Shown here piece by piece: positions 25,001 through 36,614 of a stretch of DNA of 64,000 bases; the first letter of the stretch is position 1; the number at the start of each line of letters is the position of its first letter. The notes beneath the pieces were generated by a model. It did no database searches, was not told the origin of the DNA, and saw only the letters and a list, made by a program, of their open reading frames with translations. The stretch comes from Mesodorylaimus sp. YZB2_4 (taxonomy: Eukaryota; Nematoda; Enoplea; Dorylaimida; Dorylaimidae): assembly GCA_030248295.1 (NCBI GenBank), contig JASANH010000389.1:62001-126000 (forward strand), in the 5' to 3' direction. A program made the translations under genes and the position numbers.

Positions 25001-28000
25001 TGCTAGAGCATGTTGACCGAATTGCCCAACAACGATGGACCAGTGTTTGGTTAATAAAGGTGTCAATGTATGTCCAGTTCCAAAGCTCGAATGCCTCCAT
25101 CTCAGCAACAGTAGAGCAAGCATCGGTGACAGCAGGCACTCCAGTCACGTTTGTATCTGACAGAAAAGATGTATCTTCCAGGTAAGCTGTCAGAGGCGCT
25201 GTGTAATTTCTTAATGGCCTGGATATATTTATTAGCTGCACAGCTGAGTCGGCTATATTTCCGCACTTGTCGACGAGATTCCATTCTCGAATAATGATGG
25301 AGGAGCAAGCTGTCGCGTTCATTGTGTCTTGATATGTCAGGTTGTATGGCAGGCATCGTGGGTCGACAGTTGCCACAGCCAATTCAGGATCAGATCCATT
25401 TTGCGGCGAGGGGGGAGTCCATAAATCGCACAACTCTAACTGGCAACCAGTCACATTGATTACTGGAACTTCAGCAGCCAGGTCCTCGTCGATTAATCCA
25501 TCGTTGTCATCGTCGATGAAATTCCGTATTTCTTCGTCGATCCATCCATCACAGTCATTATCAAGTCCATCAGGGGGGCTAGGGTCGGATGTCTTGTTGC
25601 AGAAATAGGAGCTAGGTCCAAGCAATCTCCCAGCAGTGTACGCATAAGAGCAGCTAACGCCTAATCCGTAAGCCACTACACTGAACATGACGCTGATATC
25701 GGGGTGCGCAATCCTGTATGAGGCCGGACTTCCATTGCAGGTGAACATATACTGATACGCGTTAAGCGTCGTCCCAGGAATTGGATTTGGCGTTACCGCA
25801 CCAAGGAAAGGTTTGTTGTTTAGCAGCAATCCAGTCGCTTTTGAACTTTCGATGACAACAGTCAAGTAGTGTTTTGTAAACATTGGGTTGCATGAGACGA
25901 TGGAGTAACTTTTACCAAACGCATCTGATGGAACCACGAATATCAGAGATGGATCCGACTCTTCGCCTACAATCAGGACATGAGAACAGAAAAACATCTG
26001 CGGTTTTTTGGTGCTAAGTAAAAGGGTTGTGAATATAGAACGTTTTGGTAATTGGTTCATGAATTTGTAGTCGATTTTATGGTGCATAAAGACAATGGGT
26101 TGTGAATATATGGCGGTTTTTGTTATTTGTTCATCAATTTGTAGCATTCCAGTTATATTCTTTCAGGGCATACTTAATATCCTCAGTTAAAATTGACTGA
26201 TTTCAGAAAATACTTCGTAAGCTAATTGCAATGGCTTGCTAAGGAACGGACAGAAACGAGAATGCGGGTTTATAAAAAGAAATTGGAATCAAAGATCTCT
26301 CAAAACAGCGAGAGAAGTCGAACATAACCAAGGACCTCGTATTATCATAACCACGGGTTGCTAAAAAGAAAAATAAAAACCTCTTTGGGCGCTTTGTGAG
26401 GTTATGTGAAGAAGATGCCGACCTTCTTACTGAGAAAAGACGACTTTCATCGTTGAAAGGTCTTTTTTGAGGTAAGTTTATTATTTAAAATCTAGTAGCT
26501 CCTGTTAGACACGAAATACTCTAAATTCCAGTGAGGTGTACAGTAAATCCATTGCTGAAAATATCCTTAATGTACTATGGCAGCCCACAGACTCCCATAC
26601 TACACTACTCATACTCCTATAATGCTGCATGTCTCTCAGTAAACGATATCTTCGTGTGATATGCTTACCTGTATACTGTGCGCTCTGCATAATATGAGCG
26701 ACTAAGATTGGATTGTTTGAAGTCAGGTAGGAGTATTCGGTCTGCAGTGTTCGAACGTCTTTGTACTGTCCTGAATTCAAATTAAAGGACTCATTGTTTG
26801 AGCTTCCATGACGATGCACTCTTGTTCCATCCATTAACGCCAAAACCTTGTAAAACTCGTACGGCTTTGAGCAGTCTTGATAATTCCAGCAGCACACTGG
26901 CTGGAATAGGAAGGAAGCTTGATGCTGAAATGGCGTTAGCGCAAATTTCATGCCAAATGTCGAGGTCGGTGGCAGCTAACAATAAAGATATAATTATAGC
27001 GAGACGTCCAAAATCACAGTAACTCCTCCATCGCATCCCAGGTTGGCCTCCTTCAAAACCTTATGTCTCAATCTCTTTTATTGCCAAGGTAAAACTGATA
27101 TGTGAAACAAGGCGGGGTGCTTTCCTGTTTCTTCTCCATAATTATGCTCTCCTGAATTATTTTCTCCTAATCTCTTCAAAAGCGCCTTTTCTTAGGATGC
27201 TGTAGATACAAGTGGAGCCCTACGAATAGGAACGTATATACTTTATATACCGAAGAATCCGTTTACAATGCACTTGTTCAAGATTCTGGGAGTGCCCCCA
27301 ATGTACCCCACCCACTTGCAGTTTATCCCCAGGTCAGTCCCTTTGAAATCGTACAGCCCAGATCAGTGGGGATGGATATGGTATGTCTGTTAAAGGAATA
27401 CATACAGTACAGGACAGGCGTACCTGATCTACCACAACATCGCAATATTTGCAATATGACGGATAAAATAAGCAGTCACTACCCGTCAGAACTGCAACAG
27501 GCTTGCTTGAAGATATTATCATTCCAGATCTATCCGAGTAATACTGCAATTGGATAACATCCATCTCCTGCAGAGCATATGAACTCGAAACGCCTCTTGT
27601 TGACCTAATATTCACTGCAGTTTCGTTAAATGCGGCAATAACATATACTAATGAATCCATGGAGCCATATGTAAATGCGCTCAATACCATGTATTCGGTC
27701 CCTAATACGTCAACCGGAAATAACATGGTACCATCGGCTGTTCCATTCCCAATGTGCATTGTGTAAGCTACGAAGTCATACGGCCCAGATATTTTTACGC
27801 CAGGACAGGCCAAAGCGTCGTCAGAAATATTGACCACGAATACTTGGGAGTTATCGATTGTTATTTGTGTTTCTTGGAAGATTGCGGAAGTTTTGACTGT
27901 AATGGTCACGACAAATGGCACTGCTGAGTCGGTTGATAGCATGAGTTGTTGTTCGGGAACGCTCTTCGCCATTGAATTCGGGAAAAAGGAAGTATAAAAA

Positions 28001-31000
28001 ACTTTTCCAGTGTTGTCTGGAGCACCTAAAGGCAACGGTGGCAAATTCATAAGCAAGTTATGGCAACGGGGAAAAACAAGCCTGTAAAATGATGGCAACA
28101 CCAGGGAAGTTTAATGGTTGAGAGTCGACATGTCGAAATGTCTGTAAGAATCGACACCGAATCAGCCAACATTGAAAAATGACCCCGCTATATTATTATA
28201 TACTGTATCTCGAAAGTAGATGCCATCAGGACCACGAAAACGATAATCATTTCGCGGCCAGATCAATAGTCATGGAACAGGACCCGTTCAAAAATTGTTG
28301 GTGTCCAAAAATGGGGGATTTGAAAAAGCCCTGATAGCTCAACTAATATGCAGTCGTGCAACTAACAAATGCGTGAATGAGATGAATTTTAGTGAAAATT
28401 CTTGCATGACCTTTTGTGTTCGATCCAATTTTGTCAATAATAGAAAGAGGCTGCTTTCTTCAAAACTTCAAGGGTCTGTAGAGAAAAAGGTGCTCTTTTT
28501 AATGAGGCTCGTCCGAATCAGTTTGGCCACATATTAGATGAGCTATTGAGGTTTTTTTTCAATACCCGCATTTTTTGGACACCAAAAATTTTTGAATGGG
28601 TCCTGTTTCATGTATATTAGATCCATACCTGGAGGTGAAACGATTATCGTTTTCGGGGTCCTCATGGCATCTGCTTTCAAATTATGTATAATATAGGGGG
28701 GGGGGGGCGAATCAATTTTCAAGGTTGGCCATTTTTTGGTCGAATCAGTCGATTCTTACTGACAGTGCCTCTTAACAGCTTTCCATTCTACAGCAGGGGC
28801 ATTTCGTCCGAACAAATTTTAAACTCAGCTATGGTTCACTAACAAACACTTGTTCCAAGCTTTACTGACTATGACTATTATAGTATTCTCGGCAGTTATC
28901 ATCGGCAGTTACTTAAAGTTTTCATGCATGGAACCCGGAGGAGAGACCTACCCATTTGACCTCATTGTGCAGGAATGAAATGAATTTTTTCTTTTTATTG
29001 ATTTCGAGCGATGTAAACTGATGGTAAAAATACTCTAACCAGCACGACTTTGACAGACCAGTCTCAAATACGCACTGCAGCACAAGACTGTAGGTGACCC
29101 TTTACATACGTACTGCAGGTCCCCCATCGCATACGGGTATATGTAGTTTTGCTTAGAGGACTCTATGTAATGGACACAACTTTACACCATGCGAATCAGT
29201 GCTTGAGGCACTTGAACACAACGTCAAACGAACATTAAATTAACTATTCCAACACCATACAGTAGCAGGGGTAGAAAACGAAGGGAGTTGAAATTGCACA
29301 TTGGCGTGCGAGCCAGCGTTGCCAGATGCAAAAATGAAAACTCGCTGCCAGGGACCTGAAAATCATCTAAAATTCCGCTGCCATATCTAAGAAATCCGCC
29401 GAAAATTTTTCCTCGAAAAAGCGATTTTTTAGCGACTAGTTTTAAATAAAACGCGGAGTAGAACAAATAGCGTTCACTCACACATCGCCCACAATGTGCA
29501 AGTCAATTTCAAGTGGGCCATGCTAGGGGCGAGGGACACCGGAAGGGCAAGGAGACCGAAGGGCAAAACGGGACGCCCTGACGCCCCCGACCACCTTACT
29601 CTGTCTAAATCTTATGCAAAGTGTGCAAGTTAGAGCACACAATACTGAAGGATGAGGAGCCAAGGACGAGCCGATCAAGAACCTGGGAGGTACGTGTGCC
29701 TGGCAATGGTCTAAAAAATTATTGCGTTCCCTATTTCATGCAACCCCACTCGTATAGTCGACCTTTCAGATCACAACACGCGGACAAAACTGCATCACGT
29801 CTTAGAAAAAGGGCATGCCGCTTTAAAAATGGTCGCACACAGGTTGCTGTAACCAGATTCACACCAATCCGCCAGAATCCGCCAAAAAACCCAAAATCCG
29901 CTGCTTATCCCGCTGTCGGGCAAAAAATCAGCCAGATCTAGCGGATTCTAGCTGCATCTGGCAACGCTGGTGCGAGCCCGCCTGGTGCATATTATTTTGA
30001 TTGACAGTTACATATTGTAGATAGACACCGGATCAGGTCGGGTTGACCCGACCCGCCCCGAAAGTCCCTGACCCGAAATTTCGGGCGGGTTGACCCGAAA
30101 TTATAGCAGCTGAAGTTCCCTGAGATAAAAACCTTTCACAAATCCTCAGAACATGCGGTGACTTTGCTGTAAAGGTGACCATGTGAAAAGGATGGAAGGG
30201 TTTTGATTATACGCACCCGAATTTTCATGTTTTGTTATCCCTAGTACACCTTCCAAAACAGCGTTCCTTCATAACGTTATTTCCGACTATAGTAGTCTAA
30301 TTATTTGAAAAATACCTTGGTAGATCTAGAGCGACTAAAGTCTGTCTGCTAGTCTTTAGCAAGATTTAATCAATCCAAATAATATTGACTACTTGCATGA
30401 ATTTTGCAATCAGACAGGCTATACTTGCTATTTGTAGGAATACCTATAGATATTGACACACCCAAGAATATGCATCTAGTCTTCACAAAAGGTACTGCTT
30501 ACAAAGTCATATTGTGCAGGAGTCATATAGCTCGTCAGAACATGGCTACTGATGGAGGAATGTAGGGGACTAAGACTTTCTAACACAGCGAACTGTTTCG
30601 CAATTGTGACGTGAATGGTGGTCGAGGGGACTATTATTGGTGCAAATTTTTTGTGGTTTGGGTTCGGACTGAATCGCAGGCTTTTCCAGCCAGGTCCCAA
30701 GACTTTACTTGTCACATTCAGGAATCAAATGTGATTGCAGATAATCCAACGACCTGCTATCAAAGATCATCAAGTCCTTCTCAGACTTTCGCTAGTCCCA
30801 CCCATTTATCAGAATTGCTAAGACTGTTAATAGGAGCTCTGAGATATCGACCTTTCCTTATGCAGAAATTACTCGGAAAATTCGCTCATTGTCACATCTT
30901 GCAATTTGTCTACATTCTTAAAAGTTACGCAGAATTAAAACATTGTAATGCAAGGCTCTATATGTACATGCATGCATGAGGCAAAGTCCGCAAATCCTGG

Positions 31001-32248
31001 AGTTAAACAGCTATGAAAAGGTTTTTGTAACTGTCAATAGTAGAAACTAGCAAAATTGCTGTATTTTTGACCCGTTTGACCCGATCTTTCAAAAAAGTGA
31101 CCCGACCCGATTCTGACCCGGCTTGACTCGACTCGAAATTTAGCTGACCCGACCCGACCCGACCCGACCCGAATATACCCGACCCGATCCGGGGTCGAAC
31201 TGTAGACACCGCGACCCGCTCATCAGTGATCTCATAGTAGATTACGGTATGCGCTGGCTCGTTAACATTTTTATGTAGTCTTGCATGACTGAAAGTCTTG
31301 AGTGATTGTCAGTGAAAGAGAACTAGGGCACCATCAGGAAATACCTCTACGTACCTTGAAACCGAAGCTCTAATTAGTTGGAAGGTGTGCCCCTGAATCA
31401 AGACCCCCCTCCCAGCGCTTGGGCTACTGTAGCGCAATGATAATATTGCGTCAGCTCCCATACAATCGCTTCGTAATTTAGTCCAAGGTTGGTGTGAGAT
31501 GACGGCACAGAGGAAAACAGATAAAATTTGACAGTTCGTTGCAGCGTGGCGTGGAAGCTACTGGTGTCAACAAAATTTGAGATCTGACGCGCAGGTTATT
31601 GAAAAATTGTATGCGCTTGATCGTGAGTGGCGCGCTGGATATGTCAGAAACTTCTGAAATCTAGAACTTACTTTTCAACGCTTGCACAGCGCGACGTTTC
31701 CGGATTAAAGGTTTTCGCTTTGAATAGTCATCAGAGATTGCGGTCAGGGACTGAGTGGGTGATTGCGAAAGATAGGACTGCCTCGGGTTGCCGCTTTGCG
31801 CTTCTCGAAGGATACGTTCGCTCTGGTTGGCCACCTACAGTATACAGAAAAGTTAGACTTATATCAGAGAATATAGGTCACAGACTGTAGGTCTCACTAC
31901 TCACTGCATTATATAATTGGGGTACAGTTTTCTTGATAGACGAGAGTTTGTAAGGATTCAGGCTGCAGATAGAGACTGATGGAAACTCCAAACGGTCCGT
32001 GTTGATCTGAAATCAATATGATTCTTTTAAGAAACTCAACCGCCACCAAATATCCTTACGATGACAGTGGTGCCGACTGGGTATTCGAGAAAGAATATCA
32101 GCGATTGAACGAAAAATGCCAGGAAAATCGACAGACTAAGTATGATAGCAAGTGCCCAAAACGCTTTGCCGGCTTGGTGCTTCGTTTCAGCAATGACTGC
32201 TGCCGCCCGAAGACTTGATCTTAGAAACGACTGCTTCACTTCATTCAT
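19035..32248 (-). CDS. Giant DEG/ENaC-family channel with IgGFc-like, metal-binding-like and mucin ectodomain (copy C)
   Basis: Fifteen exons join in frame: 32248-32060, 32006-31905, 31834-31672, 28025-27424, 26975-26669, 25966-24968, 24894-20606, 20511-20342, 20277-20019, 19969-19871, 19818-19713, 19656-19578, 19519-19448, 19283-19208, 19154-19035 (about 2,543 aa). Exon 13 needs a weak donor (GTTTGC) to keep frame; the better GTAGGT at 19461 does not. Start at 32248 (MNEVKQSF) is chosen because it aligns with MDDLQRSF of copy B. Domains match copy B: membrane segment ending FLEYPVGTTV, FPSVSICSLNPYK, IgGFc-like region, LDNDCDGWIDEEIRN, mucin of about 1,430 residues, GYQMDEFVVLCKYGDRKC, YGNCFTF, CYQQMVVSLCSCGDPRYP and NCQCKPSC. 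The second membrane segment is GFWLNLCAISIFEVVVF. Eight of the channel-core exons have the same length as in copy B (189, 102, 259, 99, 106, 79, 76, 120 nt). Intron 3 (31671-28026) is swollen by at least three mobile elements. Confidence 0.83.
20606..24894 (-). other. Single mucin exon of copy C, with a coding minisatellite
   Basis: A 4.3-kb exon of about 1,429 codons, Thr/Ser/Pro/Ala rich. Its N-terminal part (about 24780-24030) is a decayed tandem array of short units resembling TTTTPATTTRAS, visible in DNA as repeated CCCTAGTGGTGGTAGCTGGA-type units on the plus strand. The C-terminal two thirds are non-repetitive mucin with four basic-proline motifs (about 23215-23265, 22775-22830, 22575-22620, 21563-21613). 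Confidence 0.85.
28144..28759. mobile_element. Foldback/MITE element with GTAAGAATCGAC ends
   Basis: Begins GTAAGAATCGAC and ends GTCGATTCTTAC. About 180 bp at each end are inverted copies (for example CGAAAACGATAATC near 28236 and GATTATCGTTTTCGG near 28640). It lies in intron 3 of channel copy C, and its ends match the larger element at 33525-35834. Confidence 0.75.
29314..29969. mobile_element. hAT-like non-autonomous element with perfect 8-bp target duplication
   Basis: The element starts CAGCGTTGCCAGATGCA and ends TGCATCTGGCAACGCTG, an inverted repeat of the CAG...CTG hAT type. It is flanked on both sides by GTGCGAGC (29306-29313 and 29970-29977), an exact 8-bp duplication typical of hAT insertion. 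It is 656 bp long with no transposase and lies in intron 3 of channel copy C. Confidence 0.88.
30020..31200 (-). mobile_element. GGGTC-repeat mobile element, copy 2 (inverted relative to copy 1)
   Basis: Starts CACCGGATCAGGTCGGG and ends in a long GACCC array with CCGATCCGGGGTCGAACTG. The body is a diverged reverse complement of 17655-18772. TAGACACC occurs at both borders (about 30022 and 31202), which may be the target duplication or part of the terminus. It lies in intron 3 of channel copy C. Confidence 0.65.
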
Positions 32249-33524
32249 TTTTTGCGAGTACAATAAACTGAACCCGCGAACCGCGCTGATGACGAAATGT
32301 AAAGACTAAATCTTGTAAATTCGCCAAAGACGATTCCAGCCAAGTTGTGTCACCTAGTGCCTCAATCAAACGCTGAGGCCACGACTTTTGTAAACCTTGG
32401 TACGAACGATGGACCCATTAGTAATTTAAATTTGACACGCGCACTATTGGAGGCCACTGGCCGGTATCCTTAGCGGCTTGCATGGAAACGTTTGGAGGTT
32501 GCTGCGTAGTATAGACAGGCTGATTGTTCTCTCCAGATTGCCAGGTAAAAGTTGCTAATAATGTTACTGTATATGTACATAGAGTTCAGCGCTACATACG
32601 TCAATGTCGTTTTGATTGCTCGATTCTTGATGATTAAATAATTTTCACACGGCGTACTGCATTAGTATAATTAGCTAGAAAATGGTAGAATCGTGATTGA
32701 TTTCGTGCGTCGAGGTTCTAGTCCGTTCGTTCTTTTGCTGCATGGGGTTGAGCTTGAGTCTGCGCCACTTGTACACAGTGCTGCACTATCCTTGCCCTCC
32801 TTGCGTCGCCACTGACTGGTAAAAAGGTCGGGAAAACGCATAGAACGTCTGAGAAAAATTCCGCCAACTATTTGGACTTGTTGAGAGGAAGACTTTGGAT
32901 TTATGATGAAGAATACCACAATAACGACACACTCACGAAGCAGCCAGCAGAAAAGAGGCAGGAAGATTTTTGGTGTGTTGGGAACAACATTCATTTTTGT
33001 GTAGGATATGCATTACTACAGTATCTTATGCTTTTTTAAATGAACATTAGCAAACCTCATCGACAGAAAAAATGCATGCTAGAGCGACATTCTCGTCAAA
33101 CAGTAAGCCAAACGTCACACGCATGTCACACCGAACCCCCATCTCATAACACCTTTGTCGCGCCATCGTTAGAGTGAATTATCCGTACGGTGGCGAGTAA
33201 TGTACAAATTGGATGGAGATGGTGTGTTCTCGTCGTGCTGTCTTCCGTCAACCTATTGTGCTATATACAAAGTGAAACCCGCGGGCGATGAAGTGTTTCA
33301 GGGCGTAAATATCCCTGAGCCACGACAGGTTTATGAAGTGCCATAGATGGCGGACGCAAGCGCTCGATCTTACTTGGCACAAGCCATATTCGACCTGTGT
33401 GCCTCGCCGCCGTCGCCAGAGCTGGAGGAACGACGAAATTTCAAGTCCAACCTACAGAAAGGCTGTTATAAAGGCACCTTGACAACACTGTAAATTTCGG
33501 AGGTGTAATTAAGAGGTACTGTTT
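32249..33524. other. Upstream region of channel copy C; no gene recognised
   Basis: About 1.3 kb of single-copy-looking sequence with no exon I can support. Short open stretches (for example 32994-32671 minus) have no recognisable motif. Regulatory sequence for the gene at 32248 would lie here, but no clear promoter element is visible. Confidence 0.4.
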
Positions 33525-35834
33525 GTAAGAATCGACTCCGAGTCGGCCAACCTTGAAAAATGACCCCCATGTATTATTACATATCTCGAAAGTAGATGCC
33601 ATAGGGACCACGAAAACGATAATCATTTCACGGCCAGGTCACTATTCATGGAACAGGACCCGTTCAAAAATTTTTGTTGTCCAAAAAATGTGGGTTTCGA
33701 AAAAACCCTTATAGCTCGACTAATATGCAGTTGAAAAGATTCGGGCGCAGCTCATGAAAAAGAGCACCTGTTTCTTTACAAACCCATGATATCTTGCATG
33801 AAACAGCCTTTTTCTATAATTGACAAAATTGGATCAAACACAAAATTTCATGCAAGAGTTTTCACTGAAATTCATCTCATTCATGCATTTGCGCGGAAAA
33901 GCACTTTATTTTAAAGTGATTTATGTAAAAAGATATGGGCTTTCAAATAAGACTATCCGCGACAAAAAATAAGTGGATCGGAGATTGTCACGACCCGTCC
34001 GAACACAAAAACAACCTACCCGGCGCGCAAATTTCAAAATTCCCGCACTTTTTTTCGGTCGTCTGCTGTGAGCGCCGGCGGCTGCTCCTCAAATTATCTC
34101 TGCTTAGCGATTTTGACGTTTTGTTTTTCTTGATTAGGAGTGTACAATCAATACTTTCGTGTACAGAAAGTTTGTGTTGTTAAGGTGCATTGTAATGTAA
34201 TAAGAAGGCTTATCGTCGGATTTGCGAATTGTGGTGTTATTGCCGTTGCCATCGCCTTATTTCGACAATACATACTGTATTGCTGATGGTGATTTCATCG
34301 ATCGGTATTTACTTTTCCTGCAACTTGTATGATGGAATAAAAGTCCTTATGTACTGATTCTCTGCGTTTTAGGGCTGCAGGATGTGCAAGAAACAGCACC
34401 TGTGCTGTAGTAAAACGGATTCCAAGTCACTTGGACGGTTTTCAGCCATCAAGACCAGACCGACAAGCGAGAAGAGCTCAATCTTAATCATCATTTGGCC
34501 TATTACCATATCGACTCTGTCCTCAATCGATGAAAATATGCCCGCTAATGTCTTCGATCAATGCAAAACGAACTTTCGGTTGAATTTGATTTCTGGGTTT
34601 TAATATCTTTGTTGAACCGCGCTATTATTTATTCAATGTATTGGATTAATGCCATTTCTTGTGTCATCTCACGTTCAATCATCTGAAACACAAATTAATA
34701 CAAAGCGAATACTGGGCTGGCACAACACGAAATTTACAATATAGCGATATGCTATGACGCCTGACAAAGTCATATATATAGATAATTCTTCTCCTACCAT
34801 CAAAAGCCCCATGAACCATACAGCAAGATGTCTTAGAACGCAAAACAAAATATTGAAAATGGTAATCACTAATTTGGCACGCGGCTCCTACTTTGCTGTG
34901 AGTAGATGAGGGAACATATTCGGCATTGCTGGAGAAACACATTCTTGTCAATAATAAAATAGCCGCCAAATTAATCCGTATGCTGGAATCAAATTCAAAA
35001 GACCGTTCCAATTTGACTCGGCAGCTCCATGAAGCAAAAAAATTTCTTTGTCTTGAACTTCGAACCCATCTAGCAAATTTTGTCCAAAAGCCGAGGATCG
35101 ATGTATGAAATAAATAATAACCGTCCGAAATCTGCATTTTTGCGGAAATTTTAGTAAAATGTAGACAATGTGAGAAGAGCAAATATTTTCAACAAACGAA
35201 AATATCGAAAAGCACACATAATCAATCCAAATAAAACTATTGCATTTGTTTAGCAAAGATATTTGAGGAGCGGCCGCCGGCGCTCACAGCAGACAACCGA
35301 ACAAAAAGCGCGGGAATTTCGAATTTTGCGCGCCGATTAGGTGGTTTTTGTGTTCGGACGGGTCGTGACAATCTCCGATCCACTTACTTTTGACGTAGAT
35401 GGTCTCATTTGAAAGCCCATCTCTTTTTACACATATCACATTAAAATAAAGTGCTTTTTCGCACAAATGCATGAATGAGATGAATTTTAGTGAAAACTCT
35501 TGCATGAACTTTTGTGTTTGATCCAATTTTGTCAATTATAGAAAGAGGCTGTTTCATGCAAGATATCATGGGTTTGTAGAGAGAAACACTTTTTTTTTAT
35601 GAGCTGCGCCCGAATCTTTTCAACTGCATAGTAGTCGAGCTATAAGGGTTTTTTCGAAACCCACATTTTTGGACACCAAAAATTTTTGAACGGGTCCTGT
35701 TCCATGAATAGAGACCTGGCCGTGAAATGATTATCGTTTTCGTGGTCCCCATGCCATCTACTTTCGAGATATTTAATAATATAGAGGGGTCATCTTTCAA
35801 GGTTGGCCATTTTTTGGTCGAATTAGTCGATTAA
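33525..35834. mobile_element. DNA element with about 580-bp terminal inverted repeats
   Basis: Left arm 33525-34107 and right arm 35253-35834 are near-identical inverted copies (shared landmarks GTAAGAATCGACT, CACGAAAACGATAATC, GATCGGAGATTGTC, GCTGTGAGCGCCGGCGGC). The outer part of each arm also matches the short element at 28144-28759. About 1.15 kb of non-repeated DNA lies between the arms, so this may be a fuller member of the family or one that captured host sequence. The right terminus is cut at GTCGATT, where the TTAA-flanked element begins. Confidence 0.75.
34900..35108 (+). CDS. Possible exon inside the long-inverted-repeat element, unknown protein
   Basis: An open stretch following a TAG splice-like site encodes about 65 residues of helical, Lys/Leu-rich protein containing LLEKHILVNNKIAAKLIRML and ending PRIDV before a stop. 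Codon usage looks coding, but no family was recognised. It could be part of a transposon protein or a captured host exon. Upstream continuation and splice phase could not be settled. Confidence 0.25.
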
Positions 35835-36164
35835 CCCGTAGTTGGTAGAACTCTTGGGTCCACAGACCCAACGCATGTTATAACACAGGGCGAAACGGTT
35901 TTATCTGCATATCTCGACAACCAGCCATTATTTTGCAAAACCGTTTGGTAGTATCATAGGTTGATAGGTAGGACATGCTAGTACCAAAAATTATCGAAAT
36001 CGATCAAGCGGTTCCCAAACGGCGGCCCGAAAACCCCAAAAAAGTGCCCAAGAACAATAATAACTTCAATTGAAACATGAATCGTACGAAAGGAAGAACT
36101 ATCTTCTATCACAGGCATCGTACAGTTGCTACTTGATGCTGCAAACAGTGAGACCAACTAGGGG
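35835..36164 (+). mobile_element. TTAA-flanked 330-bp MITE, left member of head-to-head pair
   Basis: Preceded by TTAA at 35831-35834. Begins CCCGTAGTTGG and ends CCAACTAGGGG, so the single arm has its own short inverted ends. TTAA targets and CCC...GGG termini are the pattern of piggyBac-type elements. No coding capacity. Nearly identical in reverse orientation to 36177-36506. Confidence 0.7.
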
Positions 36165-36176
36165 CCCCCTAGTTAA

Positions 36177-36506
36177 CCCCTAGTTGGTCTCACTGTTTGC
36201 AGCATCAAGTAGCAACTGTACGATGCCTGTGCTAGAAGATAGTTCTTCCTTTCGTACGATTCATGTTTCAATTGAAGTTATTATTGTTTTTGGGCACTTT
36301 TTGGGGGTTTTCGGGCCGCCGTTCGAGAACCGCTTGATCGATTTCGATAATTTCTGGTACTAGCATGTCCTACCTATCAACCTATGATACTACCAAACGG
36401 TTTTGCAAAATAATGGCTGGTTGTCGAGATATGCAGATAAAACCGTTTCGCCCTGTGTTATAACATGCATTGGGTCTGTGGACCCAAGAGTTCGACCAAC
36501 TACGGG
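36177..36506 (-). mobile_element. TTAA-flanked 330-bp MITE, right member of head-to-head pair
   Basis: Flanked by TTAA at 36173-36176 and 36507-36510. Begins CCCCTAGTTGG and ends CCAACTACGGG. It is an inverted, almost perfect copy of 35835-36164; only the 8-bp CCCCCTAG and one TTAA separate the two, so together they form a palindrome of about 680 bp. Confidence 0.7.
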
Positions 36507-36614
36507 TTAAGGCTTTTTCAGTCTCTGTGTTATAACTCTCAGCTGTTTATCTCTTTTGATGGGGCTCCGTCATTCTAACACTCAGGGGGTTCTTACTTCA
36601 TCACGACTCGTGGT

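Noticed and set aside
34679-35182. Minus-strand 167-codon open frame inside the long-inverted-repeat element
   Set aside because: Cys/Ser/Phe-rich with no motif; the overlapping plus-strand frame looks more protein-like.
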